A stretch of 64,000 nucleotides of DNA from Micromonospora sp. PLK6-60 (GCF_019890675.1 NZ_JAIOAA010000005.1:360955-424954), one strand, 5' to 3'. Numbered from the stretch's first letter, positions 44,699 through 57,903 are shown. The notes: generated from the letters alone by a model not told the origin. A program made the numbers and translations.

Positions 44699-46093
44699 AT
44701 GACCCCGCCCCCGCCGCTCGGGACGCTGCTGGCCCAGCTCCGGACGGCCCGCGGCTGGAGCCAGCAGCGGCTCGCCGCGCAGCTGTGCGCCGCCGCCGGC
44801 GTGCCGACCCTGACCCGGCACGAGATCTCCCGGTGGGAGCGCCACCTGCGGCTGCCCGGCGAGTTCTGGCTGGCCTGGCTGGCCACCGTGCTCGGGGTGC
44901 CGGCCGGGCTGCTCGCCGACGCGGCGGCGCACGGTCGGCACCCGGGTCCGCCGCCCGGGGCGCGGGTCGGCTCCCGGCCGCGGGCGGCGCTGCTCGCGGT
45001 GGCCCGGCGCTGGCTGGCCGACCCGGGCGGCGGGCTGTTCGCCGCGCCGACCGCCGGCCAACTGCCCGCCCAGGTCGGCGACGGCACGCCCGCCGGTCAG
45101 CCGCCCGCCCAGCTCCTCGACCGGGCGCCCGGGCTGGCCGAGCTGCGCCGGTGGGACGACCTGGCCGGCGGGGCCGACCTGGCGCCGCTCGGGGCGTACC
45201 GGCTGCGCGGGGCGGTGCGCCGGCTGTCCGGGGCCGGCCCGGCCGGGCGCCGTCGGCTGCTGCCGGTGCTGGCCGAGTCGGCCCAGCTCGCCGGGTGGCT
45301 GGCGGCCGACGCGGGCGACCCGGCCGGCGGGCTGGCCGCGTACCGGCTGGGCCTGCGGGCGGCGGCGGCCGCCGGGGACCGGGCGCTGGCCGGGCACGTG
45401 CTCGGCTCGGCCAGTCACCTGCTGGCCGGCGCGGGCGACCCGGCGGGCGCGCTGCTGCTGGCCCGCACCGGATACGCCGGCGCCCGGCGGGCGGCCAGCC
45501 CGGGGCTGCGCGCCCTGCTGCTGCACCGGGTGGCACTGGCCGCCGCGCTCGGCGGGCGGCGCCGGGCCGCCGGCGCGGCGCTCGACGCGGCCCGGCGCGT
45601 GACCGTCGCGCCGGAGCCGGACCGGGAGCCGCCCTGGCTCTACTGGCTGGACGCCGCCGAGCTGGCCGCGATGACCGGGCGCACGCTTGTCGCGCTCGAC
45701 CGGGCCGGCGCCGGCGTGCCGCTGCTGCGCACCGCCCGCCGGGCGGCCCGGCCGCGCGCCGCCGCCGTCTACGGCGCCTGGCTGGCCCGCGGCCACCTCC
45801 AGCTCGGCGAGTTGGAGGCGGCCTGCGCCGTGGCCGGGGCCGCGCTGCTCGACGCCGTCCGGGCCGGGTCGCCGCGGGCCGTCGGCGAGCTGGCCGAGGT
45901 GCGCCGCCGGCTGGCCGGGCGGGCCGACGACCCGGCGGTACGCCGACACGACGCGCTCGCCGCCGCGGCCCGGCCCTGGCTGCCCCGCCGCGCGCCGATG
46001 GCCGGCCGGCCAGGTCCGGGTGGCCGACGCGCCGACCCACCTCGACCGATCCGCCGGCCCCGGGATGCGGCGGGCGCCCCGGCGACCGGCTAG
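44699..46093 (+). CDS. XRE-family HTH regulator with helical-repeat C-terminus
   Basis: 464 residues from the ATG at 44699 (CGGAGGA at good spacing). HTH: LGTLLAQLRTARGWSQQRLAAQL and LTRHEISRWERHLRLP. The remaining ~380 residues are almost wholly Ala/Leu/Arg/Gly helices with TPR-like periodicity (ALAGHVLGSASHLLAGAGDPAGALLLARTGYAGA in pieces). Proteins of this shape often sense peptides or act in development in actinobacteria. Target unknown. Ten bases separate it from the polyprenyl synthase. Confidence 0.75.
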   Translation: MTPPPPLGTLLAQLRTARGWSQQRLAAQLCAAAGVPTLTRHEISRWERHLRLPGEFWLAWLATVLGVPAGLLADAAAHGRHPGPPPGARVGSRPRAALLAVARRWLADPGGGLFAAPTAGQLPAQVGDGTPAGQPPAQLLDRAPGLAELRRWDDLAGGADLAPLGAYRLRGAVRRLSGAGPAGRRRLLPVLAESAQLAGWLAADAGDPAGGLAAYRLGLRAAAAAGDRALAGHVLGSASHLLAGAGDPAGALLLARTGYAGARRAASPGLRALLLHRVALAAALGGRRRAAGAALDAARRVTVAPEPDREPPWLYWLDAAELAAMTGRTLVALDRAGAGVPLLRTARRAARPRAAAVYGAWLARGHLQLGELEAACAVAGAALLDAVRAGSPRAVGELAEVRRRLAGRADDPAVRRHDALAAAARPWLPRRAPMAGRPGPGGRRADPPRPIRRPRDAAGAPATG

Positions 46094-46102
46094 CGTCGTG
46101 GC

Positions 46103-47185
46103 GTGACCGACGCCGCTCCCGTGTCCCCCGTCGACCGCGCCGGCCTGCGCCAGCGGGTGGACAAGGCCCTCGCCGAGTTCCTCGCCCAGCAGCGCACCTG
46201 GATGCGGGGGGTGGACGATGCCCTCGCGCCGGTGGCCGAGGCGATCGAACGGTTCGTGCTGGGCGGCGGCAAGCGGTTACGGCCCGCCTTCGCGTACTGG
46301 GGTTACCGGGGTGCCGGCGGGGTCGACTCGGACCAGGTGGTGAGCACCCTGGCCGCGTTGGAGTTCGTGCAGGCCAGTGCCTTGATCCACGACGACCTGA
46401 TGGACCGCTCGGACACCCGGCGGGGCGAGCCGGCGGTGCACCGGCGGTTCGCCACCCGGCACCGGCGGGCCGGCTGGGGCGGGAACGCCGACGGCTTCGG
46501 CGACGCCGCGGCGATCCTCCTCGGCGACCTGTGCCTCGTCTGGTCGGACGAGCTGCTGCACTCCGCCGGCCTGGACCCGCGCACGGTGTCCCGGGCCCGG
46601 CCGGTCTTCGACGAGATGCGCACCGAGGTGACCGTCGGGCAGTACCTCGACGTGCTCACCCAGGCCACCGGGGACATCTCGGTGGAGCGGGCCGGCAAGG
46701 TGGCCCGCTACAAGTCGGCGAAGTACACGGTCGAGCGGCCGCTGCTGCTCGGTGCCGCGCTGGCCGACGCGCCGGAGGCGGTCCGCGCCGCCTACTCGGC
46801 GTACGGGCTGCCGCTGGGTGAGGCGTTCCAGCTCCGCGACGACGTGCTCGGGGTGTTCGGCGACCCGGCGCAGACCGGCAAGCCGGCCGGGGACGACCTG
46901 CGCGAGGGCAAGCGGACGTACCTGGTGGCGGCGGCCGTGGCGGCGGCCGACGAGGCGGGCCGGGAGCTGCTGCTCGCCCGCCTCGGCGACCCGGAGCTGG
47001 ACGAGCCCGGGGTGGCCCGGCTGCGGGAGCTGATCACGGCCAGCGGGGCGCTGGCGCGCACCGAGCAGCGGATCGCCGCGCTGACCGAGACCGCGCTGGG
47101 CGCGCTGGGCACCGTCGACCTGGAGACCGAGGCCCGCCAGGCCCTGGTGGACCTGGCCATCGCCGCCACCCGCCGTACCCTCTGA
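46103..47185 (+). CDS. Polyprenyl (geranylgeranyl-type) diphosphate synthase
   Basis: 360 residues, GTG start with a likely -10 (TAGCGT) only 6 bp upstream. Trans-isoprenyl synthase: first Asp-rich motif LIHDDLMDRSDTRRG, second FQLRDDVLGVFGDP, plus GGGKRLRPAF and KSAKYTVERPL. Product length cannot be read with confidence. Rv2173 (IdsA2) holds the same place in mycobacteria, and GGPP for the nearby carotenoid genes is a natural use. Confidence 0.9.
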   Translation: MTDAAPVSPVDRAGLRQRVDKALAEFLAQQRTWMRGVDDALAPVAEAIERFVLGGGKRLRPAFAYWGYRGAGGVDSDQVVSTLAALEFVQASALIHDDLMDRSDTRRGEPAVHRRFATRHRRAGWGGNADGFGDAAAILLGDLCLVWSDELLHSAGLDPRTVSRARPVFDEMRTEVTVGQYLDVLTQATGDISVERAGKVARYKSAKYTVERPLLLGAALADAPEAVRAAYSAYGLPLGEAFQLRDDVLGVFGDPAQTGKPAGDDLREGKRTYLVAAAVAAADEAGRELLLARLGDPELDEPGVARLRELITASGALARTEQRIAALTETALGALGTVDLETEARQALVDLAIAATRRTL

Positions 47186-47189
47186 CCTC

Positions 47190-47225
47190 GCTCCCCCGTG
47201 GGGCGCGGCTCCCCCGTGGGGCGCG
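47190..47225. repeat. 18-bp direct repeat x2 with small hairpins
   Basis: GCTCCCCCGTGGGGCGCG occurs twice head to tail directly after the polyprenyl synthase stop. Each copy contains CCCC-CGT-GGGG. About 60 bp later comes the palindrome CGACATG-CCG-CATGTCG (47286-47302), preceded by a half copy at 47244-47256. Likely 3'-end structure. Confidence 0.6.
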
Positions 47226-47349
47226 GAGATCCGCAGAAGAGCCCGACATGCCGCATTCCGGGCCGCCCGGCCAATGGGGTCCGCGCGACATGCCGCATGT
47301 CGGGCCGACGCCGCCCGGCCTGCGCGACGCCGGCCCGGCCCGCGCGGGG

Positions 47350-47727
47350 TCAGAAGCCGAGGGCCTGGGCGCGGCGCTTGACCTCGCGGGCCTGGTCGCC
47401 GGCGAGCGCGGCGGCCGGCGTGCCGGGGAGGGTGGGGTCCTCCTCGTAGAGCCAGCGCAGCGCCGCCTCGTCGTCATAGCCGGCGTCGGCCAGCAGGTTC
47501 AGCACGCCGGGCAGGTGCTTGAGTACCTGCTTGTTGGCGACGAGATCGGCCGGGATCCGGCGGACGCCGTCGCGGCGCGCCGCGACGAGCTCCCGGTCCC
47601 GGATCATCTGGTGCACCTTGCTGATCGACAGGTCGAGGCGCTCGGCCACGTCCGGCAGGGTCAGCCAGGCGGCCGGGTCGGCGGGTCCCGCGGCGGCGGG
47701 CTGCCCGGAGGGCACGGAATCGGTCAC
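47350..47727 (-). CDS. Rv2175c-family DNA-binding protein
   Basis: 125 residues. Winged-helix N-terminal domain WLTLPDVAERLDLSISKVHQMIRDRELVAARRDGVRRIPADL (in blocks), then a C-terminal dimerisation domain GVLNLLADAGYDDEAALRWLYEEDPTLPGTP. Rv2175c of M. tuberculosis binds DNA and is phosphorylated by the neighbouring kinase PknL. Here the divergent neighbour is a PASTA kinase, so the same regulator-kinase pair is conserved. Phosphorylation is inferred from homology. Confidence 0.9.
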   Translation of the reverse strand: MTDSVPSGQPAAAGPADPAAWLTLPDVAERLDLSISKVHQMIRDRELVAARRDGVRRIPADLVANKQVLKHLPGVLNLLADAGYDDEAALRWLYEEDPTLPGTPAAALAGDQAREVKRRAQALGF

Positions 47728-47869
47728 CTGACCACCCTGCCACGTGCCACCGGCGGGCCACCACCGGCACCCCCGTGACCTGCGTCAGCGCGGCGGGACA
47801 GGCGTGCCGGACCCTCGGCTGTAGCATCCTGTTCAACGTTCACGCCTCCGACACATAGACTGCCTGCCG

Positions 47870-49852
47870 ATGGACACACAGGTCGCCGACACGTTGCTGG
47901 GCTCGCTGATCGACGGGCGCTACCGCATTCGCGGTCGCGTCGCGCGTGGCGGCATGGCGACCGTGTACACCGCCACCGACGAGCGCCTCGAGCGCACCGT
48001 GGCGGTCAAGATCATTCATCCGAGCCAGGCACCGGAGTCGCCGGCCCGGCTGGCCGGTTTCGTGGCGCGGTTCACCGACGAGGCGAAGACCATCGCCCGG
48101 TTGACCCACCCGAACGTGGTCGCGGTCTACGACCAGGGCAACCACGCCGGGCTGCCGTACCTGGTCATGGAGTACGTCCGCGGCCGCACCCTGCGTGACG
48201 TGCTGGCCGAGCGGCGCCGGCTCAACCCGGAGGAGGCGCTGGCCATCGCCGAGCAGATGCTCGCCGCGGTCGCCGCCGCGCACCGGGCCGGGCTGGTGCA
48301 CCGGGACGTCAAGCCGGAGAACGTGCTGGTCGCCGAGGCCCCCACCGGCGGGCCGGCCAACCTGGTCGACAGCGTGGTGAAGGTGGCCGACTTCGGGCTG
48401 GCCCGGGCGGTGGAGGCCAGCGAGGAGAACGGCAACCAGCTGATGGCGACCGTCGCGTACGTGGCGCCCGAGCTGGTCACCGAGGGCCGGGCGGACGCCC
48501 GTACCGACGTCTACTCGGCGGGCATCGTGCTGTTCGAGATGCTCACCGGCCGGGTGCCGTACGACGGGGACCGGCCGGTGGACATCGCCTGGCAGCACGT
48601 CGACCGGGACGTGCCGGCGCCCTCGACGCTCGTGCCGGGGCTCCCCCGCGAGCTGGACGAGCTGGTCGCGCGGGCCACCCGCCGCGACCCGGGTGCCCGG
48701 CCGACCGACGCGGGCGCGCTGCTCAGCGAGGTGCAGACCGCACGGGAGGGCCTGGGCACGCCGGACAACTCGCACACCGCGGTGCTGCGCCGGGTGAGCG
48801 ACGACCAGCCGGTGGCCGAGCCGACCATGGTGGTGGCCGCGGTGCAGCCGGCCCAGCGGCCGGCCTGGGCGCGGCTGCCCGAGGCGCCGGCCCAGCCGCC
48901 GCACCGGCGCCGGGCGGCGCCGCAGGGCTCCGCGCTGGGCGGCAAGCTGGCCGCGCTGCGCGGCCGGATGGGCGGCGGCGACGGCCAGAACCGGCTCGGC
49001 ATCGCCGCCGTGGTGGTGGTGTTCGGCCTGCTCGCCGCGCTGGGCGGCTGGTGGTTCGGGGTGGGCCGGTACACGGTCGCCCCGCAGCTGGTCAGCATGA
49101 GCAAGGCCGACGCCGAGTCGCGGGCCGCCGAGGCCGGCTTCAACCTCGAGTACGCCCCGGCGCGGTACGACGAGAAGGCCCCCAAGGACCAGGTGATCGG
49201 GCAGAACCCCGCCTCGGCCGGCCGGATCCTCAAGGGCGGCACGATCACCCTCACCCTGTCCCTGGGCCCCGAGCGTTTCCCGCTGCCCGACGTGATCGGC
49301 AAGGACTTCACGCTGGCCGACTCGGATCTCAAGAGCGCCGGGCTGGTGGTGGTCAAGGGCGCCCCGCGCTACCACGACAACCTGCCCAAGGGCGTCGTGG
49401 TGGCAACCAGCCCGAAGGCCAACGCGCAGGTCAAGCCGGGTGACAAGATCACCGTGGTGGTGAGCAAGGGGCGGGCGCCGATCAGCGTCCCGCAACTGGT
49501 CGGCAAGAACGTCAACGACGCCCGGGCGGCGCTGGCGCAGCTCGGGCTGGAGCCGGTCGAGACGTACAAGGACTCCGACAAGCCCAAGGACGAGATCCTC
49601 GGGCAGAGCCCGGCCGACGGCACCGGGGTCGAGAAGGGCGCGCAGGTCAAGCTGGAGGTCAGCAAGGGCCCGCCCGCCGTGGTGGTGCCCCGCGTGATCG
49701 ACCTGCCGTGCCCGCAGGCGCAGCAGCAGCTCCAGGGCCTCGGCTTCCCGGTCAACGTGCAGTTCAACCCGAACGGCACCGTGCGGTTCCAGAACCCGGG
49801 CGAGAACGCGCAGGTGCCCCCGGGCACCCCGGTCACGATCGGCTGCCTGTGA
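47870..49852 (+). CDS. pknL: Ser/Thr protein kinase with four PASTA domains (PknL-type)
   Basis: 660 residues. Kinase domain 1-~275: Gly loop GRVARGGMATVY, VAVKII Lys, HRDVKPENVLV catalytic loop, DFGLAR, APE as VAPELV. Basic juxtamembrane linker, transmembrane helix LGIAAVVVVFGLLAALGGWW near 385-405, then four extracellular PASTA domains. The last has two cysteines (LPCPQA and terminal GCL) that may form a disulphide. PASTA domains bind peptidoglycan fragments. A -10-like TAGACT lies 8 bp before the ATG. Divergent from the Rv2175c-type gene, as in mycobacteria. Confidence 0.95.
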   Translation: MDTQVADTLLGSLIDGRYRIRGRVARGGMATVYTATDERLERTVAVKIIHPSQAPESPARLAGFVARFTDEAKTIARLTHPNVVAVYDQGNHAGLPYLVMEYVRGRTLRDVLAERRRLNPEEALAIAEQMLAAVAAAHRAGLVHRDVKPENVLVAEAPTGGPANLVDSVVKVADFGLARAVEASEENGNQLMATVAYVAPELVTEGRADARTDVYSAGIVLFEMLTGRVPYDGDRPVDIAWQHVDRDVPAPSTLVPGLPRELDELVARATRRDPGARPTDAGALLSEVQTAREGLGTPDNSHTAVLRRVSDDQPVAEPTMVVAAVQPAQRPAWARLPEAPAQPPHRRRAAPQGSALGGKLAALRGRMGGGDGQNRLGIAAVVVVFGLLAALGGWWFGVGRYTVAPQLVSMSKADAESRAAEAGFNLEYAPARYDEKAPKDQVIGQNPASAGRILKGGTITLTLSLGPERFPLPDVIGKDFTLADSDLKSAGLVVVKGAPRYHDNLPKGVVVATSPKANAQVKPGDKITVVVSKGRAPISVPQLVGKNVNDARAALAQLGLEPVETYKDSDKPKDEILGQSPADGTGVEKGAQVKLEVSKGPPAVVVPRVIDLPCPQAQQQLQGLGFPVNVQFNPNGTVRFQNPGENAQVPPGTPVTIGCL

Positions 49853-50733
49853 CCGGCCCGGCCCCCGCCGCGCCGGCCGCCCACCGGCCGGTCGGCTCGC
49901 ACACCCCCACGTCCGGGGGCCTGGCGCGGGCGGTCCTGCCGTACGTCGACGCGGCCGACTCCCGGGTGGTGCAGGTCTACGTCTCCAACTCCCGGGGCTG
50001 GGCCCTGCCGCCCGGCGACCCGGCCCAGGACGCGCTGCTGCGCGACGGCTGCGACGAGCGGGGCGTGCCGGTCTACATCCACGCGTCGCTGCTGGTGAAC
50101 CTCGGTTCACCCACCCCGGCCACGGTGCAGCGGTCGGCGCAGACGCTGGCCCACGCGCTGCGCCGGGGCCGCGCGATCGGCGCCCGGGGCGTGGTGTTCC
50201 ACGCCGGCAGCGCGGTGGACGCCGGGTACGCCGAGACCGCGATGCGGCAGGTACGCGAGAGCCTGCTGCCGCTGCTCGACGAGGCGGCCGCCGTCGGGGG
50301 GCCGATGCTGCTGGTGGAGCCGAGCGCGGGTGGCGGCCGGTCGCTGGCCTCCCGGGTCGAGCACCTGGGCCCGTACCTGGACGCGGTGGAGCGGCACCCG
50401 ATGATGGGGGTCTGCTTCGACACCTGCCACGCCTGGGCGGCCGGGCACGACCTGGCGGCCGAGGGCGGGATGACCGCGACGCTGGACACCCTGGTGGCCA
50501 CGGTCGGCGCCGACCGGCTCAAGCTGGTGCACGCGAACGACTCGAAGGACCTGTGCGGCTCCACCCGGGACCGGCACGAGAACATCGGCAAGGGCACCAT
50601 CGGCGAACCGGCCTTCGCCGAGCTGATGCGCCACCCCGCCACCGCCGGCATCCCCGTCGTCGTGGAAACCCCGACGGAGAAGCACGTCGGCCACGCCGCC
50701 GACATAGCCACCCTCACCCGCCTCCACCCCTGA
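49849..50733 (+). CDS. nfo: Deoxyribonuclease IV (endonuclease IV, AP endonuclease family 2)
   Basis: 294 residues from a GTG overlapping the kinase stop (GTGA). TIM-barrel metal enzyme cutting abasic sites. Metal-ligand blocks: YIHASLLVNLGSP, GVVFHAGSAVDAGY, LLVEPSAGGG, GVCFDTCHAWAAGHDL, KLVHANDSKD, RHENIGKGTIG and VVVETPTEKH. All are conserved, so it is probably active. Followed by a 20-bp perfect palindrome. Confidence 0.93.
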   Translation: MTGPAPAAPAAHRPVGSHTPTSGGLARAVLPYVDAADSRVVQVYVSNSRGWALPPGDPAQDALLRDGCDERGVPVYIHASLLVNLGSPTPATVQRSAQTLAHALRRGRAIGARGVVFHAGSAVDAGYAETAMRQVRESLLPLLDEAAAVGGPMLLVEPSAGGGRSLASRVEHLGPYLDAVERHPMMGVCFDTCHAWAAGHDLAAEGGMTATLDTLVATVGADRLKLVHANDSKDLCGSTRDRHENIGKGTIGEPAFAELMRHPATAGIPVVVETPTEKHVGHAADIATLTRLHP

Positions 50734-50759
50734 CCCACCCCGCCCTCCCTGGGCTGCGC

Positions 50760-50815
50760 TGATCATGAAGTTTGCGTCGAGTTCCGGGCGATCCACGACG
50801 CAAACTTCATGATCA
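50760..50815. terminator. 20-bp perfect palindrome between convergent genes
   Basis: Arms 50760-50779 (TGATCATGAAGTTTGCGTCG) and 50796-50815 pair exactly around a 16-base loop. It lies between nfo (plus) and the threonine aldolase gene (minus). It contains GAAGTTTGC, close to the GAAGTTGC core of the palindromes at 13957 and 22300. No T-tract. Confidence 0.75.
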
Positions 50816-50859
50816 ACGCGGGAGGGGCCGGCGTGCGGCACGCGGGGGCGGGGGTGGGG

Positions 50860-51882
50860 TCAGGCGCGGAGGGTTTGGGTCAGGGACTGGGTGGCGCGGT
50901 CGATGTCCGGGTCGGCGACGTCGAGGTGGGTTACCAGGCGGGCGGTGTTCGGGCCCAGCACCGAGACCAGGACGCCGCGCTCGCGGGCGGCGGCGGCGAA
51001 CCGCCGCGCGTCGAGCGGGTGCTTGGTCAGGTCGAGCGGGACGATGTTGGTCCGGACCGGCCCGGCGAGCACCCCGAACGGGGCGATCGCCTCGGCCAGC
51101 CGGGCCGCCTTCGCGTGGTCGGCGGCGAGCCGCGCCACGTGGTGCGCCAGGGCGTACCGGCCGGCGGCGGCGAGGACGCCGACCTGCCGCATCCCGCCGC
51201 CCATCCGCTTGCGGACGACCCGGGCCCGGGCGATCCGCTCCGCGCTGCCCACCACCAGCGAGCCGACCGGCGCGCCGAGCCCCTTGGAGAGGCAGACGGA
51301 CAGGGTGTCGAAGAGCGCACCGTACTCGGCCAGCGGCACCCCGTCGGCCACGTGCGCGTGCCAGATCCGGGCGCCGTCGCAGTGCAGCGCCAGCCCGTGC
51401 TCGTCGGCGACCCCCCGCAGCCGGCGCAGCACGCCCAGCGGGATCACCCCGCCGCCACCCCGGTTGTGGGTCTGCTCGACCGCGATCGCCCGGGTCGGCA
51501 CCGCGAAGTAGCCGTCCGGCCGCACCAGCTGCGCCACCACGTCCGGGTCGAGGTCCGCGCCGACCGCCGGCCAGGTCCGCGAGGAGATCCCACCGTACGC
51601 GGCCGCGGCCCCGATCTCGTACGTCACGACGTGCGCGTCGGCGTCGCAGAGCAGTTCGTCGCCGGGCGGCACCAGCAGTTGCAGGGCGATCTGGTTGGCC
51701 ATCGAGCCGGTCGGGGCGAACAGCGCCGCCTCGTGCCCGAAGAGCGCGGCGACCTCCGCCTCCAACGCGGTGACCGTCGGGTCCTCGCCGTACACGTCGT
51801 CGCCGACCTCGGCGGTGGCCATCGCCTCCCGCATCCCGGCGGTGGGCCGGGTCACCGTGTCCGAACGCAGGTCGACCAGCTC

Positions 51883-51900
<18 letters not shown>
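50860..51900 (-). CDS. Low-specificity threonine aldolase
   Basis: 346 residues from the GTG at 51900 (AAGGG 6 bp upstream). PLP-dependent fold type [53 protein letters not shown] and the PLP Lys in [15 protein letters not shown]. Cleaves threonine or allo-threonine to glycine and acetaldehyde. The N-terminal residues VADARSEL lie in a start-codon repeat shared with the end of aroG. The ATG at 51906 is an alternative but sits on top of the AAGGG. Confidence 0.9.
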
Positions 51901-54391
<2,491 letters not shown>

Positions 54392-54395
54392 GCTG

Positions 54396-54451
54396 AAAGG
54401 AGGGGCCCCCTGTTAACGCATTCTGCATAGCAGGGGGCCCCTGTTAACACC
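54396..54451 (-). repeat. GTTAAC/GGGGCCCC element, copy D
   Basis: Minus-strand GTTAACAGGGGCCCCC...GTTAACAGGGGGCCCC, ending CCTTTC 5 bp after the LPMO stop. Read in the direction of the LPMO mRNA, GGGGCCCCCTG of the first half pairs perfectly with CAGGGGGCCCC of the second. Confidence 0.9.
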
Positions 54452-54522
54452 CGCTCTCCGCCGGCGCCGCACTCAGGCCCGCCTCCCGCTGTTGCGGGGG
54501 CAGGGGTGTGGACGCCGCAGCG

Positions 54523-54580
54523 GGTGCTAACAGGGGGCCCCGCCTCTACCGAATGCGTTAACAGGGGGCCCCTCCTTACA
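54523..54580 (+). repeat. GTTAAC/GGGGCCCC element, copy E
   Basis: Plus orientation, GCTAACAGGGGGCCCC...GTTAACAGGGGGCCCC, ending CCTTACA. It faces the 3' end of the chitinase gene (73 bp away). It forms an inverted pair with copy D, 71 bp apart, in the LPMO/chitinase convergent gap (54392-54653), which holds nothing else I recognise. Confidence 0.9.
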
Positions 54581-54653
54581 CCCGGGGCGCGCGGACGGGG
54601 AGGGGCCGGAGCGGCCCCTCCCCGTCGGGTGGGATGGTGCGTCGGCGCTCGGC

Positions 54654-56282
<1,629 letters not shown>

Positions 56283-56297
56283 GGCGCCTCCCCTAAT

Positions 56298-56313
56298 AGT
56301 TAGGAAACTTTCC
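56298..56313. promoter_or_regulatory. AGTTAGGAAACTTTCC motif in front of the chitinase gene
   Basis: Lies 16 bp upstream of the ATG on the minus strand; GGAAA-GT-TTCC is a small palindrome. It shares AGTTA-NN-AAACTT with the inverted repeat in front of the LPMO gene. Candidate site for a common chitin-responsive regulator. Confidence 0.5.
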
Positions 56314-56456
56314 AGATGTTTGCAGAGACGCTACTCACGGCGTCATCACTTCGTCAAGATGTGCATGCGTCGATTTATGGTTCGCCCCCGACGAGGGCCG
56401 CGGACCGGACCGGGACACGCCACGCCACCGGCGCGGCCAGGCCGGGCACGGGCGCG

Positions 56457-56462
56457 TAGCCT
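56457..56462 (+). promoter_or_regulatory. Candidate -10 of a leaderless glutathione peroxidase transcript
   Basis: TAGCCT lies 6 bp before the ATG, with no ribosome-binding site between. Same layout as murT and the polyprenyl synthase. Confidence 0.4.
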
Positions 56463-56468
56463 CGCGGC

Positions 56469-56957
56469 ATGACCGTCTTCGACATCGAGATCGAGGCCCT
56501 CGGCGGCGGCCCCGCCGACCTCGGGCAGTACCGTGGCCGCGCCCTGCTGGTGGTCAACGTCGCCTCGCGCTGCGGCCTCACCCCGCAGTACGCCGGCCTC
56601 CAGGCGCTCGCCGAGGAGTACGCCGGCCGGGGCCTGACCGTGCTCGGCGTGCCGTGCAACCAGTTCGCCGGCCAGGAGCCCGGCACGGCCGCCGAGATCG
56701 CCGAGTTCTGCGAGGTGAACTACGGGGTGACCTTCCCGCTGACCGAGAAGGTGGAGGTCAACGGCCCCGGGCGGCACCCGCTCTACGCCGCGCTGGCGTC
56801 CACCCCGGACGCCGAGAGGCACACCGGCGACGTGCGGTGGAACTTCGAGAAGTTCCTGGTCGCGCCGGACGGTACGGTGGCCGCCCGGTTCGCCCCGCAG
56901 GTCGCCCCCGACTCCCCCGAGCTGCGCGGCGCGATCGACAAGGTTCTGCCCGCCTGA
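56469..56957 (+). CDS. Glutathione peroxidase family protein (Cys type)
   Basis: 162 residues. Peroxidatic Cys35 in VVNVASRCGLTPQYAGL, where selenoprotein members have Sec; conserved VLGVPCNQFAGQEPG (Gln, second Cys) and WNFEKFLVAPDG (Trp, Asn). Such bacterial enzymes are usually thioredoxin-dependent peroxidases that remove lipid or alkyl hydroperoxides. Cytoplasmic. Convergent with the SGNH hydrolase gene, with element F between. Confidence 0.93.
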   Translation: MTVFDIEIEALGGGPADLGQYRGRALLVVNVASRCGLTPQYAGLQALAEEYAGRGLTVLGVPCNQFAGQEPGTAAEIAEFCEVNYGVTFPLTEKVEVNGPGRHPLYAALASTPDAERHTGDVRWNFEKFLVAPDGTVAARFAPQVAPDSPELRGAIDKVLPA

Positions 56958-57003
56958 CGCACCGACCGCGGAGCCCGGGCGCACTGCCCGGCTCCGCGGC
57001 GGC

Positions 57004-57062
57004 GGTTGTTAACAGGGGGCCCCTCCTCTACCGGAGGCGTTAACAAGGGCACCCTCCTTGCA
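57004..57062 (+). repeat. GTTAAC/GGGGCCCC element, copy F
   Basis: GTTAACAGGGGGCCCC at 57008 and GTTAACAAGGGCACCC at 57039, 31 bp apart, ending CCTTGCAC. The end lies at the stop codon (57064) of the SGNH hydrolase gene. It sits between convergent genes. Confidence 0.9.
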
Positions 57063-57063
57063 C

Positions 57064-57867
57064 CTAGCCGGCGACGTTGCGGAACACCGGGTAGTAGCCG
57101 CCGGACTGGCCGGCCGCCGTCGGGTGGTACGAGATGCCGATGTTGGTGATGTTCAGGGCGTGCAGCCACTTGTCGCCGTAGCTGCACAGCTGGTGCCCGA
57201 CGAAGATCGACCGGACGTCGGCGAACGCGAAGCCGGCCGCCTGGGCGGCGCTGCGGGTGATGTCGTCGACCAGGTTGATGCCCTCGTTGATCTTCGCCCG
57301 CGAGGTGGCGCTGAGCCCGACGCAGACCGTGCCGAGCTGGTAGAAGACCGGATAGCCGACCACCACCACCCGGGCCGACGGCGCCCGGCTCCGGATGCCG
57401 CTGTAGACGCTGCCGAGCAGGCGGGCGAGGTCGGCGCGGGCCTTGTCCTGGGCGGCCTGCACGGCGGCGACGCACTGCGACTCCCCGTAGAGCACGCAGG
57501 TGGTCATGATGTTGGCGAAGCCGACGTCGTTGCCGCCGACGGTCACGCTGACCAGCGTGGTGCTTGCGCTGAGCGCGGAGAGCTGGTTGTTGATGACGTC
57601 GGTGGTGCGGGCGCCGGAGCAGGCCACCGAGCGGTACGAGGCCGGCCGCACCGCGGTGTTGTAGAGCGCCGGGTAGGCGCTGGTGCTGCGCTGGCAGGAG
57701 CCGCTCTCGGAGGTGTAGCTGCCGGCGCCGACGCCGGAGGCGTACGAGTCGCCGAGGGCGACGTAGTTGTCGGTGGGGGCGGCCTGGGCGGGGGCGGCCA
57801 GCGCGAGCGTGGCGGCGAGGGACGTCGCCGCGCTCAGCGCGAGGGTAACGAGACGGGATCTCCGCAC
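57064..57867 (-). CDS. Secreted SGNH/GDSL hydrolase
   Basis: 267 residues. Signal peptide to ~29 (LALSAATSLAATLALAAPAQA). Block I YVALGDSYASGVGAGS with the catalytic Ser, block III TVGGNDVGFANI with Gly/Asn of the oxyanion hole, block V GISYHPTAAGQ with the catalytic His. Three cysteine pairs are likely, as in the Streptomyces lipase family (SGSCQRS, VACSGA, TTCVLYGESQC, GTVCVG, HQLCSYG). Probably an esterase or phospholipase; substrate unknown. Confidence 0.92.
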   Translation of the reverse strand: MRRSRLVTLALSAATSLAATLALAAPAQAAPTDNYVALGDSYASGVGAGSYTSESGSCQRSTSAYPALYNTAVRPASYRSVACSGARTTDVINNQLSALSASTTLVSVTVGGNDVGFANIMTTCVLYGESQCVAAVQAAQDKARADLARLLGSVYSGIRSRAPSARVVVVGYPVFYQLGTVCVGLSATSRAKINEGINLVDDITRSAAQAAGFAFADVRSIFVGHQLCSYGDKWLHALNITNIGISYHPTAAGQSGGYYPVFRNVAG

Positions 57868-57903
57868 GGGGCACTCCTGGGGGTGGGAAGTGGTGGTGGG
57901 AGA

